A stretch of 21,301 nucleotides of DNA. Origin: a virus. The stretch covers positions 1 to 21,301 of IMG/VR virus record IMGVR_UViG_3300006810_000486, one strand, 5' to 3'. Numbering within the stretch: the stretch's first letter is position 1; every line of letters starts with the position of its first letter. Below, piece after piece: positions 1 through 6,700 of this stretch. The notes beneath the pieces were generated by a model, which saw only the letters and a list, made by a program, of their open reading frames with translations, was not told the origin of the DNA and did no database searches. The position numbers were made by a program, and so were the translations under genes.

Positions 1-938
1 CCGCCAAATTTGGTACGAATGTTCTCAAATCTGTTGGTAATGGTGTTGTCTATCCACACAGAGCAGAATATGATTTCACTGGTGAATTTACTATTGAATG
101 TTGGGTTTATTTTGATTCTGCACCCGAAGTTTATACAACAGCTGTTGGCGAGAAACATGTTATTTTCTCGAAAGCTAATGCAGGATTTACTGATGGCAGT
201 TGGCAGATATATGTTAAACAGGCATCCAATGGTAATCATTTCTGGTACATAGATATCCATGATACAGCAACTAGTTCCGAAACACAGTATCAACTGGATT
301 CTATTGGATCGGGATGGTCAACTAGTGGGTATGACCAACAATGGGTTCATATTGCTCTGGTAAAAGAATCTGACGGAACTCTTCACTTTTATAAAAATGG
401 AGTAGATGGTCTTTTCACTGTCCAGGACTTTGTATCTGGTAACGACATTACAAATACCACTCACCCTCTAGCTATTGGTATGCCACAAGAAAGTGGTCAA
501 GCAATTAATGATATTTACATTGATGATCTTCGTATCACAACAGATGCTAGATACACAAGTAATGGTAATTACGGCGTAGCAGATTTCACACCTCCAACAT
601 CAGCACACCCCATCAGCGGCACTACGACAACATATACACCACCTGCAACTAGCAAAGCTGGTGAGATTACATTAGGTGCAACTCCTACATGGACTGGAAC
701 AGCAGGAGTAACAGTTTCGCAACAGTCTAGTGGCAACTATCGCATGACCTTCACAAATCCATTTACTAATGCCACTGACTACTATGTCTTCACCAATCAT
801 ATGGATTATATTGGTGCTCAAAAAGTATTTGTAACCACTGGTAGATCTAATACTCATGTAGATTTCACTGTGTACAGAGAAGGTGATGGTGCATTCGTTG
901 ACACTGGATCCGTCGCAGTTCAGGTTATTGCACACTAA
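1..938 (+). CDS. Partial tail-fibre-like protein with LamG/concanavalin-like domain (5' end outside window)
   Basis: The reading frame is already open at the left edge and gives 311 residues before TAA, so the N-terminus is missing. Residues about 1-185 read as a laminin-G/concanavalin-A-like jelly-roll (LamGL/Laminin_G_3 type). The signs are FTIECWVYFDS, VIFSKANAG, WVHIALVKESDGTLHFYKNG and a closing YIDDLRITTDARYT strand. A Thr/Pro-rich linker near residues 195-215 leads to a C-terminal β-domain with GNYRMTFTNPF and a final VAVQVIAH strand, typical of trimeric phage fibre tips. The family knowledge is that such folds bind glycans and often form phage adhesins. The role as a host-recognition or decoration protein is inferred. 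It is the promoter-distal member of a late gene block that begins upstream. The jelly-roll call is firm and the exact virion location is unknown. Confidence 0.82.
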   Translation, partial: AKFGTNVLKSVGNGVVYPHRAEYDFTGEFTIECWVYFDSAPEVYTTAVGEKHVIFSKANAGFTDGSWQIYVKQASNGNHFWYIDIHDTATSSETQYQLDSIGSGWSTSGYDQQWVHIALVKESDGTLHFYKNGVDGLFTVQDFVSGNDITNTTHPLAIGMPQESGQAINDIYIDDLRITTDARYTSNGNYGVADFTPPTSAHPISGTTTTYTPPATSKAGEITLGATPTWTGTAGVTVSQQSSGNYRMTFTNPFTNATDYYVFTNHMDYIGAQKVFVTTGRSNTHVDFTVYREGDGAFVDTGSVAVQVIAH

Positions 939-939
939 T

Positions 940-947
940 CATAAATA
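940..947 (+). promoter_or_regulatory. Late promoter, CATAAATA (T4-like)
   Basis: The octamer CATAAATA lies 2 bases after the stop of the jelly-roll gene and 23 bases before the next ATG. It matches the NATAAATA consensus of T4-type late promoters, which a phage sigma factor (gp55 type) recognises. No -35 element is expected for this class. Confidence 0.6.
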
Positions 948-970
948 CACTTGATATTGATATATTGACT

Positions 971-1156
971 ATGGATACATCAAAAATGCGAGAGGAATTC
1001 CTATCCCAACTGAAAGACTACGAGTTCAAAATCAAAAGAGGCGAGGAAGAACTTGCTAAATTGAGAGAATACAAGTTGAAACTTGAGGGTGGGTTAGAAA
1101 CATTAGATCTACTAGAGAAGCAAGATGGCAGCGATTCCAGTCAACCTACTGATTGA
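971..1156 (+). CDS. Small coiled-coil protein, 61 aa, hypothetical
   Basis: This is a short, highly charged protein with no recognisable enzyme motif. Residues about 5-50 (MREEFLSQLKDYEFKIKRGE and what follows) show heptad-like spacing of Leu, Phe and Ile among Lys and Glu, consistent with one long amphipathic helix or coiled coil. The last ten residues are Ser/Asp-rich and probably disordered. An in-frame TTG lies six bases upstream, but the ATG at 971 is preferred. Neither has a clear Shine-Dalgarno sequence, and the late promoter at 940 would give a very short leader. The 3' end overlaps the next gene by 32 bases in another frame. Small coiled-coil proteins at this place could be chaperones or minor structural parts, but no function can be assigned. 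Confidence 0.7.
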   Translation: MDTSKMREEFLSQLKDYEFKIKRGEEELAKLREYKLKLEGGLETLDLLEKQDGSDSSQPTD

Positions 1157-1456
1157 TAAAGGAGCAGACTTCAGCGTTACGTTCTTTATCACCAATAAAG
1201 ATGGTACTCCACTCAACATGTCGGGGTACACTGGGCCGCTGCAATGAAGAAGAGTTATTCAGCGACCACTTCCGTTCCATTCACCTTGACGTTTGTAAAT
1301 AGAACCACAGGTGAGATTGCTTTAACGCTGACTGACGTAGAGACTTTGGCACTAGATAGACGACGTTATGTCTATGACATTGTTCTTTCCGATCCAAATG
1401 GATATAAGACCAGAGTAATTATGGGTAACGCTGAAGTAAGCCCAGGAGTTGCTTGA
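1125..1456 (+). pseudogene. Phage Ig-like/BppU-N-type structural gene split by a -1 frameshift
   Basis: Starting at ATG 1125, the first 37 codons read MAAIPVNLLIDKGADFSVTF and continue to NMSGYTG. The frame then ends at TGA 1245-1247. One frame over, the sequence continues as AAAMKKSYSATTSVPF to YVYDIVLSDPNGYKTRVIMG. Joined, the two parts make a 110-residue protein that reads like one common tailed-phage β-domain. Its pattern is a 'GADF..TF...DGTPL..SGYT' start, a 'TGEI.LTL' strand, and a final 'YVYDI.L..P.G...R...G...VSP' stretch, as in BppU-N-like proteins. The join lies in the G-run at 1233-1235, and one extra G there would restore a continuous frame. It may be a sequencing or assembly indel, a true mutation, or translational slippage. 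No canonical X-XXY-YYZ heptamer is present. The start overlaps the upstream coiled-coil gene. The evidence for one original gene is strong; the cause of the break is open. Confidence 0.8.
1244..1456 (+). CDS. 3' part of the frameshifted Ig-like gene, readable as a 70-aa ORF
   Basis: This is the downstream fragment of the split gene described at 1125. If the frameshift is real, translation could in principle begin at ATG 1244, which overlaps the upstream stop (AATGA). No Shine-Dalgarno sequence precedes it, and the product would lack the first strands of the domain. An automated caller would probably list this piece alone. The final strand YVYDIVLSDPNG and the closing GNAEVSPGVA belong to the C-terminal half of the β-domain. 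The following gene overlaps its stop codon (TGATG). Confidence 0.55.
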   Translation: MKKSYSATTSVPFTLTFVNRTTGEIALTLTDVETLALDRRRYVYDIVLSDPNGYKTRVIMGNAEVSPGVA

Positions 1457-2175
1457 TGTCCCAGTATAACGTTAGAGTTGGTGATAGTTCATATAGAGTA
1501 GGTAAGCAATTACCACAGCAGTACCAACTCGATGTAAACTACCAGATTCCGTCAAAGTCAACACAATACTCCAATCTATTGATTGACAGTATTGCATCAC
1601 AGTTTGATGGTGTTCAGGATACATTTAATATTACAGTAGATGGCGAGTCATACACTCCTCTCAATGAGGAACAGATTGCCATTTCTATTAATAATGTCAT
1701 TCTAGAACCTAAAGTTGATTACGTAGTATCCAACGATCAGATCGTATTCAACACTCCACCCACAGGTGGAGCAGCGTTCTTTGGTATTGCATATGCTACG
1801 ACTGCTGACCTGACCAGAACCCTCAACTATGTAATTGATAGTGGGTCATTCCCAATGTCAAATGGCGTGAAGGGTAACATGACCATTGATGTCACAGGAG
1901 AGATCGAGTCCTGGACTGTCATTTCTGACACTGAAGGTAATCTAGAAGTTGACATTCAAAAGTGTAGCTTTGAAGACTTCCCCAATTTCACATCTATTTG
2001 TGGTACGGAAAGACCTACTCTTGGTGTGCTAAATAATAGCGTTCAGAGAAAGAATAAAGACGACAATCTTTCAACATGGAACACCACTGTGAACGCTGGG
2101 GATATCTTCCAGTTTGAGGTCATCTACTCAATTAACATCTCAAGGTTTGTAGTTTCATTGAAACTCAAATTATAA
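1456..2175 (+). CDS. Virion structural protein, 239 aa, hypothetical
   Basis: ATG 1456 overlaps the previous stop (TGATG), and AGGAG at 1444-1448 is seven bases upstream, so this start is preferred over the TTG one codon earlier. The protein is acidic and β-rich and has no signal peptide or membrane segment. Residues about 45-115 contain a short β-module (DGVQDTFNITVDGESYTP, then NNVILEPKVDYVVSNDQIVF and PPTGGAAFFGIAY). This resembles the repeated 'small β-domain with a GTxxF-like closing strand' seen in cyanophage structural proteins. The C-terminus ends in a conserved-looking pattern, NAGDIFQFEVIYSINISRF followed by VVSLKLKL. The tight spacing with the Ig-like gene suggests co-translation. 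It is probably a minor tail or fibre-network component; that role is inferred from context. Confidence 0.75.
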   Translation: MSQYNVRVGDSSYRVGKQLPQQYQLDVNYQIPSKSTQYSNLLIDSIASQFDGVQDTFNITVDGESYTPLNEEQIAISINNVILEPKVDYVVSNDQIVFNTPPTGGAAFFGIAYATTADLTRTLNYVIDSGSFPMSNGVKGNMTIDVTGEIESWTVISDTEGNLEVDIQKCSFEDFPNFTSICGTERPTLGVLNNSVQRKNKDDNLSTWNTTVNAGDIFQFEVIYSINISRFVVSLKLKL

Positions 2176-2186
2176 ATCATACTCAT

Positions 2187-2194
2187 TATAAATA
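2187..2194 (+). promoter_or_regulatory. Late promoter, TATAAATA
   Basis: A perfect T4-type late octamer lies in the 57-base gap before the next gene, 39 bases from its ATG. A near match (TATAAATC) at 2171-2178 spans the stop of the preceding gene. The stretch between promoter and start is A-rich and carries the Shine-Dalgarno sequence AGGAG at 2221-2225. Confidence 0.75.
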
Positions 2195-2232
2195 AAAATA
2201 AACTCGCACGAAAAAAGTAGAGGAGAGTCTCC

Positions 2233-3630
2233 ATGGCATTGCTAGTAACCAATAATGGTGAAATTGAGTCTCTGCGTAATCTTCTGAATGCTAATCAGTC
2301 GATCCCCAGAAACTTAATCCTTAAACTATACACCACTGATACGTATCCTGCAGAAAGCGATACGCCTTCACAGACCAGATATTATGAGCCTTACATCGAT
2401 GGTAATGTCATCGGTTACGGTCAAGCAGTAACCACTGATTATCCTTCTGTTGTCAACAACAGAACTGATCAGGACTATTCACAACAAAGAGGTATTCTTC
2501 TGAACGGCAACCGTTGGACGATTGCTACAGAATCCTCTCCTGTTACTACTGTTAATGGCGACGGCACGGCTGGCGAGTATCTAATCACCGTTGCTTCTAA
2601 CGCAGGTATCAAGAAAGGCGACTATGTAACTGGTGGCGATGTAGGCACTGGCGCATATGTTGTTGACATTGATGGCACGACTCTCAACTTAAGTGTTAAG
2701 AACACTGGTACTTTCGCAGCACAGCCACTCTCCTTCGGTGAAGGTAGAACCACTGCTTCCTACCCAGAGCAAACTTTCACTTTCGGTGCTGCTGCTGGAG
2801 ACATCTACGGTTACTACCTAGCACGCGCAAACAACATGCCTAGCACCATTCATGGTGTTGCTGATGCTGCTTCTTGTGCTTCTGCCACCACCATCACCAA
2901 GTCTGGTATTCGTGGTCAGTTGGGCAACAAGTTCATCGAACTCCCTGCTATCACCAATACGACTGCTGCTACTGACACCTCTGGTACTTTCGAACTTGCA
3001 GTTACCTCAACTGCTGGTGTTGCAATCGGTCAGCGCGTAACTGGTGTTGGTGTTGCTGCTGGAACTCGTGTGGTTGGTATTGCTGGCACTACCGTATACA
3101 TCGATACCGCACTTTCTGCTGGCGTCAGCAACGACGTTAACTTCCTCGCAGAAGTTGCTGCTGATCTTGCTAAAGGAATGGTTGTTTCTTCCAACGCTGC
3201 TAACACTGGTCCTAATGGTCTAGATGCTGCTACCGAAATCATCGGTATCGACAGAGAGACTGCTGATGCAGATGGAACCGTTATCGTTTACCTCAACAAC
3301 GCTCTAATCGATAACATTCAGCCCACAAATAACAACGATGACATTGACTTTGACTTCTCCGAAGTCACTGCAACTGCTCACGGTCTAGTTGTTGGTGATG
3401 TAATCTACATCGATCAGGGTAGTGGTAACGCTGTTACAACCGCAGGAACATACACAATCCATTCTGTAGAAGACGCAAACACTTTTACTACAGAACCTGC
3501 ACTCGATGGCGCTGGTGATTTAACTCTCTATTCTTCGATCTTCTTCGCAGAAAGATTCACCAACGGACCATACAGCATCCAAAACGACGGCGACCAAATT
3601 AAAGTCACCCTCAACGTCAGCCTCGACTGA
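2233..3630 (+). CDS. Virion structural protein with duplicated β-modules, 465 aa
   Basis: The start is set by AGGAG at 2221-2225, seven bases from ATG, behind a perfect late promoter. The N-terminal 110 residues (ESLRNLLNANQSIPRNLIL and a NRWTIATES strand) form a head domain of unknown fold. Two copies of a roughly 50-residue module follow at about residues 115-165 and 250-305. Their shared pattern is 'a[G]I/V-x-x-G-x-x-V-T-G-x-x-V-G/A-x-G-x-x-V-V-x-I-x-G-T-T'. A third, different β-module at about residues 380-440 starts ATAHGLVVGDVIYID and ends in a TYTIHSVEDANTFT strand. Gly, Ala, Thr and Asp dominate, with no cysteine-rich or transmembrane stretch. It is the only gene between its promoter and a strong terminator, which suggests an abundant late product. 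A structural role is likely; tail fibre, whisker or capsid decoration cannot be separated by sequence alone. Confidence 0.8.
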   Translation: MALLVTNNGEIESLRNLLNANQSIPRNLILKLYTTDTYPAESDTPSQTRYYEPYIDGNVIGYGQAVTTDYPSVVNNRTDQDYSQQRGILLNGNRWTIATESSPVTTVNGDGTAGEYLITVASNAGIKKGDYVTGGDVGTGAYVVDIDGTTLNLSVKNTGTFAAQPLSFGEGRTTASYPEQTFTFGAAAGDIYGYYLARANNMPSTIHGVADAASCASATTITKSGIRGQLGNKFIELPAITNTTAATDTSGTFELAVTSTAGVAIGQRVTGVGVAAGTRVVGIAGTTVYIDTALSAGVSNDVNFLAEVAADLAKGMVVSSNAANTGPNGLDAATEIIGIDRETADADGTVIVYLNNALIDNIQPTNNNDDIDFDFSEVTATAHGLVVGDVIYIDQGSGNAVTTAGTYTIHSVEDANTFTTEPALDGAGDLTLYSSIFFAERFTNGPYSIQNDGDQIKVTLNVSLD

Positions 3631-3661
3631 TCTAATTATATTGAAATCTATATCATGGTAT

Positions 3662-3693
3662 CAGGGGGGTTGCTTGCGATCCCCCTTTTATTT
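3662..3693 (+). terminator. Rho-independent terminator after the 465-aa structural gene
   Basis: A G-run (AGGGGGG) and a matching CCCCCT arm flank an 11-base loop region and are followed by TTTATTT. This forms a stable GC stem with a U-rich tail 31 bases after the stop codon. The next gene starts only 18 bases further on. Confidence 0.8.
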
Positions 3694-3711
3694 CGCTGTA
3701 TGCTGATATAG

Positions 3712-6700
3712 ATGGTATTTTCATATGCTGGTTCTGGGTCTATATCTCCCGTAGTTGGGTTTGACTTCGGGAATATTTCCTACAGCTATACACCATCTTC
3801 AATTCTCCAATTCATTTATGTTGACCTGGGAACGCTTGGAGCGCCCACGGCAACAATCGATCATGGAAGTGTCACCGAACCTATTACTGGTCAGGAAGAC
3901 TGGGGTGACATGCGTTATGATCAACAGACAAGATTCCCATTCGGCGTCGTTAGACTAGCGAGCAGCACGACGTTTGTTGTTAAGAAGGTATTCGTTGGTA
4001 GCGGTCAACTCTTTGAGTTGGGCGAAGCATTCACAAGACTACAGGCCCCATGGATTGTTGAAGGCACTATCTCCCTCCGAGGAGAGGCGAACGCAGCGTT
4101 CTTGTATCGTTACGATGCTTCTGGCGTCCAACACGTATACGGGGACGCTGCGCCGTCTTACAGCACTCAATATGAGGGTTCTGGATCCCTATTCAGCGGT
4201 AGCTTTGCTGGTGAGGCTGTCACCAAGGTATTCCCAGAAGATTTTGATTATACGAGCATAGAAGGTTCACTTACCACGTTAACTGCTGCGGATCTGTCCA
4301 GCGGTTACAATGCGGTATATGATGGATCCATATACTATTCCAGCAGTGGATCTGGCACAACTCCTACTAATGGATTTGCTGTAGGTCCACACGTCAGATT
4401 TGGCACAGTCACCGACCCTGGATCATCTAGCAGCACAAACAGAAAAGTTGAATATACTCTAGACCTCACTGATGTTGAGGAGATCACCTTTAGACTCGTT
4501 ATGGGTAATGGGTCTAATGGTGGAGAGACTCCAGATAATGGCGAAGACCTATGGATGAGATACCTAGATACAGGTCTCTCCCTTAATGATGCATCTAGAA
4601 AATTACTAGACCACGCAGAAACTACTTACACAACTCCTGGCGATAAGACAGTTACTGTCCCAGTAGAGGCAAGAAGACCTAATCAGACCATTAGAATTTA
4701 CCAGTTAACATGGTCTGGTACATATGAATTTGATCACTACGGATTTATATCACTATCATATGGCAGCGAAGTTGTTGTCGGTGGAGATGGAGATACTCGC
4801 AAGACCTTATTTGAGATTGGTAGTGAAGCTCTAGTCCTGTCATCACTACGCCACATTGGTAGTGGTACTCTATTCAATATTGGTAGCACCCAACCACTAC
4901 GCACGTTTGCGTATGATGGTTCTGGAACTCTATTTGGATTTGGTAACGAGACCAGAAGTCTCACTTATTCATATCCTGGAACCGTCTTCTTCACATATGA
5001 AGATTATGGTCAGGTTACTGCGACCACAACACAACCTAACGAAGACTTTGGTTCTCTATTCAGAGATCCTGGTGATGATGTATACGAGATCTTTGATCGT
5101 GGCGAGATTCTCGTTAATTACACCAAGTCTCCGTTCGGATTATTCAAGCTTCGCAGCGAAACAATTGGTGCGAAACTTACACATATTACTGGTACTGGCG
5201 ACGTATTTGTCATTGGCGATGCTCGAACCAAGGGTCCACAAAATCATTACGGAGAAGGTGTATTCTTCATCGAAGGTGCATCCAAGACAACCTTCTCTCT
5301 ACAAGAGTTTGGTTCTGGATTCATCTCTACTCTATCTGGTGCAGCGCAAACATTCTCTGCAAGTCCAGAAGAAAAAGACAAGCTACTCAACTTTAGAGGT
5401 GTTGCGAGTCAGAGCAGATCTGCAATTCCTGCTATCGAAGGTCTTGATGTCAAGGTTCAGGGCGCTGGTCTCACCAGATTTATTCCAAGATACAATGGAA
5501 GAGTGCATCTGGACATCGACGGTGGTCTCGTTACAGAGAAAGTCACCCTCTCCCATCTTGGTACAGGTGTTCTGTTCGACTTTATCGGAGCAGAAGAGAG
5601 AAGAGTTTACTCTTACAACACCTCTTCGATTGACTTTATTACTCATCCTGATTACGGATCTGTTGCTAATGCAGCAGCAATCTTCGAGGATTATGGTGAC
5701 CTAGATCTTCGCTACACTGGTGAAACTGGATGGATGTCTACTCCAGACATTCGCATTGATTACCAGGGTATCCTTGATAATTACACTAACTATCCATTCG
5801 GACTCCTACCACTCAAGGGCGCAGGCGAGACATCAAAAGTTCGTGCTTTCTCTGGTTCTGGTACACTCACTGTTGGTGGCGATGTATTCATCTTCGTTCC
5901 TCCTGTATGGGACGGTCAAGGTGTTATCAGCATCAAAGGCAGTGCAGAAGAAGCATTTGTATCCAGTGAACAGTTCCAAACTCTATTCGAGTTCAAAGGA
6001 ACACTGGAGAATTTCAAGATCGGAAGAGGTTGGCAAGGAACTGGAAGAATCTCCACACTGTCTGGTGCTGCAGAAGCGTTCACTGGAAATCCAACAGAAA
6101 GAGAAGCACTGTTCTCATTCCGTGGTGTTGCACAATCCAGATTCATTCCGAGATACAACGGTCGCGTTCTTCTCGATATCGATGGTGGCCTTGTTGCAGA
6201 GAAAGTTGCCCTCGCACATCAAACGACTGGAAGTCTATTCAGCTTCGTCGGTGCAGATCAAGCGAGAGTCTACTCTTATAACAGCACATCAATTGACTTC
6301 TTCGTTCCAGTTGATCTGGGATCTGTTGCTGCTATACCATCGACGAATGCAGAACCAGTTGCTGTATACACCGAAACAGATTTTGGTACATTAGATCTTG
6401 TATATACTGGAGAGCAGGGATGGTTCTCTACTCCAGACGACAGACAAGATTGGCAGTATATTCTTGACCATGATACTACGTATCCATTTGGTCTCTTCGA
6501 GAGATTTAGTGGTACTGCAAGGATTATTATCAATCTTTCCCACTTCACTGGTGCGGAAGATGGTGGAGATCGTCTATTCAAGTTTCGTGGCGAAGTCGAA
6601 CTTTCATTCCCCAACGTACACAGTGGCACAGGTGGACTTACCGTCTTTGGTGCTGCTACATCAGAGAAGATTGGTGTTGCCGAGAGCTTCAATGTTCTGT

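Noticed and set aside
10-252. 80-residue open frame near the left edge on the + strand
   Set aside because: It overlaps the jelly-roll coding frame, which is clearly real (LamG motifs) and open from the window edge. The alternative shows no domain-like pattern.
965-970. TTG start two codons upstream of the coiled-coil gene
   Set aside because: The ATG at 971 is a better initiation codon and no Shine-Dalgarno sequence supports the TTG. A similar TTG at 1453 was rejected because ATG 1456 has AGGAG at ideal spacing.
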